From a virus: a DNA stretch of 60,358 nucleotides. The stretch's first letter is position 1. Each line of letters opens with the position of its first letter. This document shows positions 6,085 to 12,526 of the stretch, one piece after another. The stretch lies in the IMG/VR virus record IMGVR_UViG_3300042884_000410, positions 1 through 60,358 of that record. The stretch is one strand, 5' to 3'. The position numbers and the translations under genes were made by a program. The notes below the pieces were generated by a model, which was not told where the DNA came from, did no database searches, and saw only the letters and a program-made list of their open reading frames with translations.

Positions 6085-6396
6085 ATGAACAGGCTGACTG
6101 AATACCGAATGAGCGAGCGACGGCTACTGAAACCGGGCACACGATTCACCGCACGGGGCGGGCCGGTCTACCAGCTAGCCGATGGGACTGCCGTGCCCCT
6201 GGCATCACGCGGACCCTTTGAGTTCATCGCCTACTGCCAAGCGGATGGGTACGACTTCATCCAGGCACGGGACAGGGATGGGTGTAGTGCGGTGCTGCAC
6301 CTGTCTGGGCACCGGCAGACTGTCAGCCCAGAGATTATCGGCAGGCCATACCAACTAGGGAAAGTGTTCCGTAAGAAGCAACCACGGAGGAAGTGA
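6085..6396 (+). CDS. Basic early protein, unknown
   Basis: The product is 103 aa from ATG 6085, behind AAGGGGAA. The alternative start at 6049 would sit inside the hairpin. Arg/Lys-rich, ending FRKKQPRRK, so it may bind nucleic acid. No family is recognised. Its stop overlaps the next start. Confidence 0.65.
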   Translation: MNRLTEYRMSERRLLKPGTRFTARGGPVYQLADGTAVPLASRGPFEFIAYCQADGYDFIQARDRDGCSAVLHLSGHRQTVSPEIIGRPYQLGKVFRKKQPRRK

Positions 6397-6572
6397 TGTT
6401 CAAGCACAGCTATAGGCACGGACTGGCCCAGGCTGAGAGCGAGATGATTCGGCAGCTTCGGCTCAAGGGATTCGCTATCGTAGTGATGAAGGCCGGGGCT
6501 CTGGAACGAGGCGCAGTGGAGGAAGCCATGCGGAAGGCAGCCAAGACAACCATGAAAGAGAGGGTGACATGA
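6396..6572 (+). CDS. Small basic protein, unknown
   Basis: The product is 58 aa, MFKHSYRHGL...MKERVT. ATG 6396 overlaps the previous stop, and its TGA at 6570 overlaps the next ATG (ATGA). Predicted helical and basic. The tight coupling on both sides is the main support. Confidence 0.6.
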   Translation: MFKHSYRHGLAQAESEMIRQLRLKGFAIVVMKAGALERGAVEEAMRKAAKTTMKERVT

Positions 6573-6826
6573 CCGCACTGATTGAGATCGCGTATCTGTA
6601 CTACTGGTGGACTACGTTCAGCACCTCGTCCACCGATGGTGCGACCTACCGGCAGCGGGCCTGGGTGACTGCCGCCATGATCGTGTTCCTGATTGTGGCC
6701 GGTCACTCCGCGAGCAAGGATTTGTTTGCGGTCCTGGCTGGCTGGGCAGTGGCAGTGGAGGTGGTGTGTTTTGTCCTGGCGTTCATGGACATGGATGACA
6801 GACTCTTTCCCCGGGAGGTGAATTGA
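6569..6826 (+). CDS. Small membrane protein, two predicted TM segments
   Basis: The product is 85 aa. Hydrophobic stretches lie at about residues 32-44 (WVTAAMIVFLIVA) and 52-72 (LFAVLAGWAVAVEVVCFVLAF), with an acidic tail. It overlaps both neighbours. It could be a holin-like or superinfection-exclusion protein, but its place in the early arm favours a membrane role early in infection or in lysogeny (inference). Confidence 0.65.
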   Translation: MTALIEIAYLYYWWTTFSTSSTDGATYRQRAWVTAAMIVFLIVAGHSASKDLFAVLAGWAVAVEVVCFVLAFMDMDDRLFPREVN

Positions 6827-7023
6827 TGGACCCATACGAAGAACGGAGCTTGCCCAAGGTGGACTACAAGTCGCTGGAGTGGCGGATGTACCACGCACTG
6901 TCCGCTTGCTACAGCTACCTGGATGAGAACGATCCCAAGCAGAAAGCATTGAAGCAGCTTTGCAATGATCTACCTCGGGAGTACGAGGAGCGGGCTATGC
7001 GTAACCACAAGGAGAGGAACTGA
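6826..7023 (+). CDS. Small helical early protein, unknown
   Basis: The product is 65 aa, MDPYEERSLP..., ending MRNHKERN. ATG 6826 follows GGGAGGTGAATTG. Charged and mostly helical. No family is recognised. It is followed after 2 nt by the LexA-like gene. Confidence 0.65.
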   Translation: MDPYEERSLPKVDYKSLEWRMYHALSACYSYLDENDPKQKALKQLCNDLPREYEERAMRNHKERN

Positions 7024-7025
7024 CC

Positions 7026-7274
7026 ATGACCAACCCGTGGAAGCAAGAGCTTGACCCGCTGACTGAACGTCAGGAAGAGATACTCAGGTACATCGCAAGG
7101 CACATTGACCTCAATGGATTTCAGCCGTCGATTCGGGAGCTTGGAGAAAGGTTCCGCATCCGCTCTCCCAATGGAGTGGTCGGCCACCTCAAGGCAATGG
7201 AACGCAAGGGTTACTTGTCTCTTAATTCAATGACAGCCCGTGGGATTTCTTTTATGTGGAAGGAGTGGGTCTAA
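7026..7274 (+). CDS. LexA-like winged-helix DNA-binding protein without peptidase domain
   Basis: The product is 82 aa. LTERQEEILRYI opens the domain, PSIRELGERF is helix 2-3, and VVGHLKAMERKGYL gives the recognition helix and wing. This matches the N-terminal DNA-binding domain of LexA. The autoproteolytic Ser-Lys half is absent, so regulation by self-cleavage is not expected. It could act as a truncated repressor competing for LexA-type sites, or simply regulate phage genes. Its stop overlaps the start of the serine recombinase, suggesting joint expression. Confidence 0.8.
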   Translation: MTNPWKQELDPLTERQEEILRYIARHIDLNGFQPSIRELGERFRIRSPNGVVGHLKAMERKGYLSLNSMTARGISFMWKEWV

Positions 7275-8128
7275 TGAAGGCATACATCTACACCCGTGTC
7301 TCAACCACGGATCAGAACCTGACACCTGAGTGGCAGGCCAACGTGTGCATTGCGTACTACGAGAACAGCCTCAAGAAGAAGGGTTACGAACTGGTCGGTG
7401 TGTTCCATGACCACGGTGTGTCGGCCTACAAAATCAACTGGCGTGACAGGCCGAAGGGCAGGGAAGTGTTTGCCATGATGAAGCCTGGGGACATCATCAT
7501 CTGCCCCAAGCAGGACCGTGTCTTCAGGACAACACGCGACAAGGAGAATACCCTTCACTTCCTCCAGCAAACCGGGATCAACATCGCGATCCTCGACTGT
7601 ATGCTGGACACCACCACCGCAGCCGGGAAGTTTGCGGCTTCCATCATCGCTGCCGGTGGCCAGTTTGAGAGCGACACCAAGAGCGAGAGGGCACGGGCTA
7701 CCGCTTCGGTACGCAAGGCACACAAGCTGCCATCGAAGACAAGGCCACCGGCTGGGTGGAAGTATGACAAGCTGATTGACGAACTGATCCCCGACTGGGA
7801 CGAGCGGCGTCTGCTCGCCACGATCTATGACCTGAGGGATCGCGGCATCCAGCACGTTGCTGGCTCTGCCCGCACCCTCAAGGACAAGGGGATCAAGAGG
7901 GACTGCGGCTACGGCTACAACAAGGCGTGGCTCTGCCGTGCATACGGGCAGTTCCTGAGGAACTTCCCTCAAGAAGGGTTCGTCAAGTCACGCGGCAACA
8001 CCAAGGTGGCAGTGAAGGCGGGGCGGGTTAAGTCCTCTCTGTCCCGGGCGGAACGCGAGAGAGTCCTGCGTTCAACCGAAGTCGCCCCAGCTTTGCGGCC
8101 ATTAGCTTCGCAACTTGGCGGGTACTGA
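7274..8128 (+). CDS. Serine recombinase (resolvase/invertase family)
   Basis: The product is 284 aa. The catalytic serine is S10 in YIYTRVS, and DRVFR is at residues 81-85, followed by TRDKENT and the FESDTKSER helix (131-139). These are the signatures of the resolvase N-terminal domain. The C-terminal ~140 residues hold a basic DNA-binding part. It may resolve genome multimers or invert a segment; the phage has a separate tyrosine integrase for integration. ATG 7274 is preferred over 7256. Its last 101 bases overlap the sigma-like gene on the opposite strand. Confidence 0.85.
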   Translation: MKAYIYTRVSTTDQNLTPEWQANVCIAYYENSLKKKGYELVGVFHDHGVSAYKINWRDRPKGREVFAMMKPGDIIICPKQDRVFRTTRDKENTLHFLQQTGINIAILDCMLDTTTAAGKFAASIIAAGGQFESDTKSERARATASVRKAHKLPSKTRPPAGWKYDKLIDELIPDWDERRLLATIYDLRDRGIQHVAGSARTLKDKGIKRDCGYGYNKAWLCRAYGQFLRNFPQEGFVKSRGNTKVAVKAGRVKSSLSRAERERVLRSTEVAPALRPLASQLGGY

Positions 8129-8582
8129 TGCCCCTGTCCCTGGCCATCTGCCGGATGCTGGTTCCCTCTATGACATGATCCGTGATCCACTGCCGATCCT
8201 CGGCGGGCATGGCATGGAGGGCAACCAGCATCTCGGCGGGTGGCCCATCTTCTTCACGGGCCGGGAGTTTTCTTTCAACAACTTCCAGCGTCACCCGGTA
8301 CACGCTCCTAGACAGGGCACCCAGCCCACCATTGGAGCGTATCTCTGACCTACAACTCTTCAGTAGCTCATGCAGAATCGCCCGTGAGAAGTAAGCACTC
8401 ATCCCCCTGGCGGGATCGTAAGTGCGGGCGGCTACCACACAGGCAAGGCGAGCGGCAGACTCCAGGTCTTCCCTATCTACCACCTCCCGAAGGCACGGGT
8501 AGGACTCCAGAAAGTAGTGCAGGCACGGAGGGATTAGCTCCAGTGCCCGCTCTGCATAGCCCTGTTGTACTCGGGTCAGCAT
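8028..8582 (-). CDS. Phage-encoded sigma-70-like factor
   Basis: The product is 184 aa. Residues ~36-82 resemble sigma region 2: DREDLESAARLACVVAARTYDP, followed by MSAYFSRAILHELLKSCR. Residues ~122-170 resemble region 4: LHAMPAEDRQWITDHVIEG, then TSIRQMARDRGISTRQVAKL, a helix-turn-helix. Region 3 and 1 are missing, as in small alternative sigma factors. It is the last gene of the leftward early operon. I infer that it directs RNA polymerase to the CATAAATA promoters of the late genes, in the manner of T4 gp55. Its 3' end lies antisense to the serine recombinase gene. Confidence 0.7.
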   Translation of the reverse strand: MLTRVQQGYAERALELIPPCLHYFLESYPCLREVVDREDLESAARLACVVAARTYDPARGMSAYFSRAILHELLKSCRSEIRSNGGLGALSRSVYRVTLEVVERKLPAREEDGPPAEMLVALHAMPAEDRQWITDHVIEGTSIRQMARDRGISTRQVAKLMAAKLGRLRLNAGLSRVPPGTERT

Positions 8583-8585
8583 TAT

Positions 8586-8762
8586 CTACATGCGCGCAGA
8601 GGTTGCCTCCCTATACACGCGGCTGCAATGAATCTCATAGCAGTCCCGACAACGCACATCTTCCGTGGTCATGCCGTATGGGTCAACAGTAACCGTGGCC
8701 TTCTTGCCACAGTCAACGCACTCACCAGGGAACCCGGGTTGGCTTGTCTCTTCGCTTGCCAT
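8586..8762 (-). CDS. Small zinc-ribbon protein
   Basis: The product is 58 aa, MASEETSQPG... It carries CVDCGKK near residue 15 and CRDCYEIHC near residue 38, a classic four-cysteine ribbon. The stop lies 3 nt from the start of the sigma-like gene, so the two are coupled. The partner could be RNA polymerase or DNA (inference). It overlaps the end of the upstream gene by 41 bases. Confidence 0.6.
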   Translation of the reverse strand: MASEETSQPGFPGECVDCGKKATVTVDPYGMTTEDVRCRDCYEIHCSRVYREATSARM

Positions 8763-9066
8763 GAGCGTACTCCTCTATCTTTTTACGGGCCACTTCGGGG
8801 GAAACCTGGAGGAGTTCGCAGCAATCCTCCATCGTAACCACGCCAACCCCACCGTTCAGCCACCGCTCGGCGGCAGCCCAGTCATCCCGTTGCTGCATGG
8901 CCCAGGAGCGGCAGGCAAAAGCCTCAACCCCCCGGGCCTGCCGGTAAAGGTTACGGCTCTCTGCCATCTTCTGGGCGGCATCATGCAGGAGCCCCACGCA
9001 CAGTAACCTCCAGCCCCCTTGCAGGGTCAGGTTGTCGAGGTGCCGTGTCTCTATGTCGCCAGTCAT
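8722..9066 (-). CDS. Phage protein with HTH-like C-terminus, unknown
   Basis: The product is 114 aa. The C-terminal part, VVTMEDCCELLQVSPEVARKKIEEY, reads as a helix-turn-helix. The N-terminal half is helical and Trp/Arg-rich. ATGA overlap with the DUF5664 gene. It could be a small transcription regulator next to the sigma gene. Confidence 0.65.
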   Translation of the reverse strand: MTGDIETRHLDNLTLQGGWRLLCVGLLHDAAQKMAESRNLYRQARGVEAFACRSWAMQQRDDWAAAERWLNGGVGVVTMEDCCELLQVSPEVARKKIEEYAHGKRRDKPTRVPW

Positions 9067-9347
9067 TTCTTGGCCTCCGTATCTATCGCCATCAGGAGGT
9101 TCGCTGCGGCGTGACCCAGGTGATCCTCTGACTGGTCGCCAGCCAAGAAGCTGTAGATGTGGCTCAACGCATGGTTCAATATGTCGCTGACCGGGAACCC
9201 CTTCTCCCAGTTGTTGGTGCCGTACTTCTCCGCACCCTCTGCCATCGTCAGGGCGACTCGCTTGAGCCCGATGAGGGGGACGAGGTCATAGCGTTCGGCA
9301 AGGTGGGATCGCCGCGCCCCGGTGTCATAGAGCTTGAAAGCATCGAC
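9063..9347 (-). CDS. DUF5664-like protein (dATP/dGTP pyrophosphohydrolase type), start uncertain
   Basis: The conserved part reads YDLVPLIGLKRVALTMAEGA, then EKYGTNNWEKGF and ILNHALSHIYSFLAG, then the DHLGHAAANLLMAI helix. This matches DUF5664, a helical nucleotide-pyrophosphohydrolase-like family. No ATG, GTG or TTG occurs in frame where the protein should begin (near the codon at 9347). The frame stays open upstream inside the resolvase gene. A frameshift from that gene, an unusual start, or an indel error are the options. The ATGA overlap with the next gene supports that the frame is real. Confidence 0.6.
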   Translation of the reverse strand, partial: VDAFKLYDTGARRSHLAERYDLVPLIGLKRVALTMAEGAEKYGTNNWEKGFPVSDILNHALSHIYSFLAGDQSEDHLGHAAANLLMAIDTEAKK

Positions 9348-9667
9348 ACCAGCCGGGGAAGGTCGGTCAACCTCAGTGTGATCAGCCAGTCTGTCCGTTT
9401 CTTCTTGTGACAGACCACGGCTAACTTGCTCATGCCAGCTTCTTGCACGGCTCGCTCCATCGTTGGGTGGATCGATAAGGCTTCCACCATCTTGCTCTCC
9501 ACATGGAGAAGCGGAACCTCCGCTATCACTAGGTCCGCTGCCCCACCCTCCACACAACCGTTGAACTGCTGCGACCGACGCGCCGATTCCCATCCCATCA
9601 CCTCCCTTAGTGTTTGTGCTAGTAACCTTTCTGCCCTCGCCCCCTTGGCCCTGCTATTCAACGGCAT
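9248..9667 (-). CDS. Holliday-junction-resolvase-like PD-(D/E)XK nuclease
   Basis: The frame gives 139 aa. ATG 9667 follows GGAGG at good spacing. E13, D45 (GGAADLVI) and E57-x-K59 (HVESK) form the nuclease active site in the order seen in archaeal Hjc and related phage resolvases. The last ~25 residues (after LPRLVS) are low-complexity and lie over the DUF5664 frame, so the true product may be shorter or continue by frameshift into it. It would process branched DNA made by the ERF/RecE-like pathway. Confidence 0.7.
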   Translation of the reverse strand: MPLNSRAKGARAERLLAQTLREVMGWESARRSQQFNGCVEGGAADLVIAEVPLLHVESKMVEALSIHPTMERAVQEAGMSKLAVVCHKKKRTDWLITLRLTDLPRLVSMLSSSMTPGRGDPTLPNAMTSSPSSGSSESP

Positions 9668-9914
9668 GACCACCCTCCGCTTCTCTCTTAGCAATCTGCT
9701 TCTTCAACCAAGCTGGCAGCTTGGGTTTGTGCCCCAGGAATACATACCTGTGCTGCACCCGGAGCGATCCCTCATGAGTGGTCTTCAGTGCGTGTCTGTA
9801 GGTGAACCTCCTGCCTTCGCAGTCATAGGTCAGGTACTCCACCAGATCAGACTCATGCAGCTTCTCGGCCCTCCCACACAGCGGGCCACCCACATAGACA
9901 ACTCGACGTTTCAT
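9654..9914 (-). CDS. Small phage protein, unknown
   Basis: The product is 86 aa, MKRRVVYVGG..., basic. The N-terminal VYVGGPLCGR turn and the central YRHALKTTHE stretch are reminiscent of small phage beta-sheet proteins. No family is firmly recognised. It overlaps the resolvase start by 14 bases and the next gene by 4. Confidence 0.65.
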   Translation of the reverse strand: MKRRVVYVGGPLCGRAEKLHESDLVEYLTYDCEGRRFTYRHALKTTHEGSLRVQHRYVFLGHKPKLPAWLKKQIAKREAEGGHAVE

Positions 9915-10300
9915 GCTTGCTCCTTCACGAAGACACCACCCGAAACCATCTTGCCCTTCCGATCCTTGATCTCCTCATGGGCCGCAGCCAAACACACAGG
10001 CAGCGTCAGGCCGCACAGCTTGGACAGGATGACCAGCACCACGGTGCAGTCACCGATGCCGTCCACGATCCCAGCCTCATCACCCTTGACGATGGCATCA
10101 CACAACTCACCCACCTCAGACACCAACTTGAGAGCCTGGGCCTTGGCGTTGCTGTGCGTGAGGATGTGCCGGTCCTCGGCCCACTTCTCCACCAACTCAA
10201 TCAGGTAGTCCGCACTCTTCACGGCATCTCTCCTCGGGGTTAGGGCAGCGGAAACGATCTGTTGCTTGACTGTCATGCAGCGGTGTAGGTACTCAGGCAT
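9911..10300 (-). CDS. MazG-like nucleotide pyrophosphohydrolase
   Basis: The product is 129 aa from ATG 10300; ATG 10276 is an alternative. The helix AQALKLVSEVGELCDAIVKG holds the ExxE-type metal motif, and VDGIGDCTVVLVILSKL holds the DxxD-type second half. This is the MazG/all-alpha NTP-PPase arrangement. It would hydrolyse nucleoside triphosphates, either modifying the dNTP pool or lowering alarmones during infection. It overlaps the upstream gene by 8 bases. Confidence 0.75.
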   Translation of the reverse strand: MPEYLHRCMTVKQQIVSAALTPRRDAVKSADYLIELVEKWAEDRHILTHSNAKAQALKLVSEVGELCDAIVKGDEAGIVDGIGDCTVVLVILSKLCGLTLPVCLAAAHEEIKDRKGKMVSGGVFVKEQA

Positions 10301-10553
10301 TCTCCACCTCGGCCACGAACAGGGGCCCGTGCTTCCCCATGTACGCGCCCAGCGTATTGAAGTGCAGGAACTCCTCGGCTCCCTCCCTGTCCATGCCGTC
10401 ACGATCCATGAGAATCTGGACGCACTTCTCAAAGGAGTAGACGGCGACCTGGGAGTGATGGTGGTTGGCGGTGACACCGATGAAGGCAGCCTCCAGTCCA
10501 TCAGCCAGGAGCATCTCGGGATTGATCTCAGCCAGCTTGTCTCGGTCCATCAT
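10293..10553 (-). CDS. Phage protein, unknown
   Basis: The product is 86 aa from ATG 10553 or 10550, starting MMDRDKLAEI after GGAG. It reads FIGVTANHHHSQVAVYS and EFLHFNTLGAYMG, suggesting an alpha/beta fold found in small phage proteins. I do not recognise a function. Its start overlaps the stop of the HNH gene. Confidence 0.7.
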   Translation of the reverse strand: MMDRDKLAEINPEMLLADGLEAAFIGVTANHHHSQVAVYSFEKCVQILMDRDGMDREGAEEFLHFNTLGAYMGKHGPLFVAEVENA

Positions 10554-10990
10554 TCTCCTCGCTCTAGGTAAGGGGCTCGGGATGTAAGGAGTCGAGCGTT
10601 GGCTTTGCGTTCCTCGGCCACCCAATCAGGCAGCGGCTTAGGGTCCTCCTTCAGGCCAGCCCTCCGTAGCAGCTTGGCCAGGAAGGCGAGGTCGAACATC
10701 TCTTCCCCGTCCTCCTCCAACTTGGCAGTGAGGATGTGCCCCAGCGTCAACTCCCTGCGGGAATCACCGTCATGGTGCAGACGATGGCAGTCCTCACAGC
10801 ACGCGAGCAAATTCCTGTGATCGTGAGGATCAAGGCCGCGCCGCCCAACGATGTGGTGCAGGCAGATTGTCTTGCCCCACTTCTTCACATACTTGGGGTG
10901 CCAGCAAATGGCACAGCGTTCAGCCATCACGGCATAGGCTTCTAGCTGCCGATGGATTCGGTCTGACTTCTTACTCACAGAGTCTCCCAT
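10550..10990 (-). CDS. HNH nuclease-like protein
   Basis: The product is 146 aa. CAICW near residue 26 and CLHHIVGRRGLDPHDHRNLL (residues 43-62) followed by ACCEDCHRLHH give a complete HNH zinc-binding motif: two CxxC knuckles, HH and the final HRLHH. It could act in DNA packaging, in recombination, or as a homing-type endonuclease; the neighbours favour a DNA-metabolism role. Confidence 0.8.
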   Translation of the reverse strand: MGDSVSKKSDRIHRQLEAYAVMAERCAICWHPKYVKKWGKTICLHHIVGRRGLDPHDHRNLLACCEDCHRLHHDGDSRRELTLGHILTAKLEEDGEEMFDLAFLAKLLRRAGLKEDPKPLPDWVAEERKANARLLTSRAPYLERGE

Positions 10991-11436
10991 TTGATGTTGT
11001 CGAGCGGGCAGAAATAGAACTCTTGAGTGTGGTCAACGAACCGGCTGTCAGTCCTGGTGGATACCGTCCACTTGTCACGGGTGTCAGTCTTGACGATGGC
11101 CGCGTGGGTCATGTCGCTATTGAGGATCACATAGGCATAGGGCTTGGGCTTGGCACGGTCGAAGGAGTGACGGGAACACACGATGAACTTGTCCCCGAAT
11201 GGCCAGTCATGCTGACCCGTGAAGTTCGCCGTGAGCCGCTTCACCTCGACACGTTGCTGGATGTAGAGGTCGCCACTGTCTGTGTGATCCTGCCACTCGC
11301 TGCGGGTCTTGGCCTTGGTGATGGGCATGACCACCACCGGGAAGCCACGCTCCTTCAGCCAGCCAGCCACGCGCCACACGGCAGCATGGGACTCATCAAG
11401 GAACTTCAGGAACAGTGAGTGATTGGTGTCTACCAT
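10975..11436 (-). CDS. PD-(D/E)XK nuclease-like protein
   Basis: The product is 153 aa from ATG 11436. D56 in GDLYI and E64-V-K66 in VEVKR form the restriction-fold core. Later segments FIVCSRHSF and YAYVILNSD look like the following strands. It may be a VRR/restriction-type endonuclease. The longer upstream frame to 11742 reads through another gene and is rejected. The C-terminus ends FCPLDNIKWETL and overlaps the HNH gene start by 16 bases. Confidence 0.65.
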   Translation of the reverse strand: MVDTNHSLFLKFLDESHAAVWRVAGWLKERGFPVVVMPITKAKTRSEWQDHTDSGDLYIQQRVEVKRLTANFTGQHDWPFGDKFIVCSRHSFDRAKPKPYAYVILNSDMTHAAIVKTDTRDKWTVSTRTDSRFVDHTQEFYFCPLDNIKWETL

Positions 11437-11500
11437 TGTCGGTCCTGTGTGTATTGAAGACAGGGTTTTGGTGGACCGGACCCTGCGAACCGGGATGGAA

Positions 11501-11854
11501 CTAGAAAGCGTCATCGAAGGCGGCGGCGGATGCAGACTGTTGCTGCTTCTGCCACTTCTGCCAGCCATTGCCTGGGAGGAACGAGCCATCCTTGCCCTTG
11601 CGGCGCGGGAACAACTTGTTGCCCACCCTCGTCTGCCCGAATCCCAGCGTGGCACCACAGTCCTTGCAGACCATTTCGTGGTACACGTTGCCGTCACGCT
11701 CACGGACTGCGGGCACGGTGTTGGCACTGTCGCAGGCACCACACACAGAGTTGCTGAACACCTCCACGGCGGCAGCCAGTTCCGTGAAACAGTCCTTTAC
11801 ATCAGCACCCTCAACCTCAATCTCCAGCCGGTCGGACTTGTGTCGAATCCTCAT
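11501..11854 (-). CDS. Zinc-knuckle protein with acidic aromatic tail (SSB-like tail)
   Basis: The product is 117 aa from ATG 11854, which overlaps the stop of the upstream gene. It carries CGACDS near residue 38 and CKDCGA near residue 62. The tail ends AAAFDDAF, like the acidic tips with which single-strand DNA-binding proteins recruit partners. The location between helicase and nuclease genes fits an ssDNA-binding accessory role, which is an inference. Confidence 0.6.
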   Translation of the reverse strand: MRIRHKSDRLEIEVEGADVKDCFTELAAAVEVFSNSVCGACDSANTVPAVRERDGNVYHEMVCKDCGATLGFGQTRVGNKLFPRRKGKDGSFLPGNGWQKWQKQQQSASAAAFDDAF

Positions 11855-11982
11855 TGGTTGGCCTCCTTGTGCCATTGGTCAATCACTCTGTCGTTCACTA
11901 CCACTCGGTTCTGAATCTCCCTGCACATGGCTTGGAGTTCTTGGATTGTCAGTTTGCTCAGGTCAATTGTTTCTGTTGGCAT
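11851..11982 (-). CDS. Small protein, unknown
   Basis: The product is 43 aa, MPTETIDLSK...HKEANQ. It has a good AGGGGG site and overlaps the next gene (CAATGAGG), which indicates translational coupling. Helical and amphipathic. It is the first gene of this stretch after a ~540-bp non-coding region. Confidence 0.55.
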   Translation of the reverse strand: MPTETIDLSKLTIQELQAMCREIQNRVVVNDRVIDQWHKEANQ

Positions 11983-12526
11983 TACCCCCTCTTTTTAGTA
12001 ATCGGCCCCGGTCTATTAACCCTAGTAGGGTGTATCTATGTATCTAGTTATCTTGTTACTGAGTAAGACACTCTTAACAGTGTCCGCTCTTAGGAAACAG
12101 GACGGGTGCAGGGAAAGGTCCGTAGTCGGTTCCCTTTCGGGCAATCCGACTGCGACCCTTTCTCCTCACCGATCTCCTGTCACCTGAGAGCCCAGATTTT
12201 GTGTCCGCTCTTGAGGTATCCAGTGTCTTCAAGGGTCCCTGCTCATAGCATTCACAGGGCTCGTCATCTTCTTTTCCCGATGCTCCGGGTGCAGCTAGGC
12301 TATTTGACTATTAGGGCTTGCCTTTGGGTTGTGCTGCGCCGACCGTCACCACCACGATTACCCGTGGCCCTCCGTCTGATAACCCTTTAAATGTAAGCCC
12401 ATCAGATCAGGGCCAACATCGACCGACTGCCTTGTTCTCCGTCCCCTTCAGGCGTATGGGGTAGTGTGATCAATAGCGTTACCCTGCCGTTGAATTTCTG
12501 GCAAGGGTTTGGTCAAAAGATTTCTG
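11983..12526. other. Non-coding region, 544 bp, structured
   Basis: No convincing gene lies on either strand; the plus frame 12106-12390 has no ribosome binding site and improbable composition. Contents: an AT-rich tract at 11995-12075; an inverted repeat at 12067-12084; two copies of GTGTCCGCTCTT (12080, 12201). In minus-strand orientation there is a long hairpin with a GAAA tetraloop (AGTCGG...CCGACT, about 12120-12160) and CCACG-GGTAAT-CGTGG near 12350. It could be a replication origin, a promoter/operator region for the downstream genes, or a structured RNA. Confidence 0.5.
12067..12084. promoter_or_regulatory. Inverted repeat, candidate operator
   Basis: GACACT-CTTAAC-AGTGTC is a perfect 6-bp dyad with a 6-nt centre. 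It lies just upstream, in minus orientation, of an AT-rich tract that could hold the promoter for the operon starting at 11982, and it overlaps the first GTGTCCGCTCTT repeat. Confidence 0.45.

Noticed and set aside
11437-11742. N-terminal extension of the PD-(D/E)XK gene
   Set aside because: The region is the out-of-frame reading of the adjacent zinc-knuckle gene; ATG 11436 is well placed.
12106-12390. Plus-strand frame of 94 codons in the non-coding region
   Set aside because: No ribosome binding site; Cys/Leu/Arg/Pro-rich translation; overlaps structured sequence.
11983-12526. Group I intron or rRNA fragment
   Set aside because: GNRA tetraloop hairpin present, but I could not find the conserved P7/P3 core or any rRNA motif.
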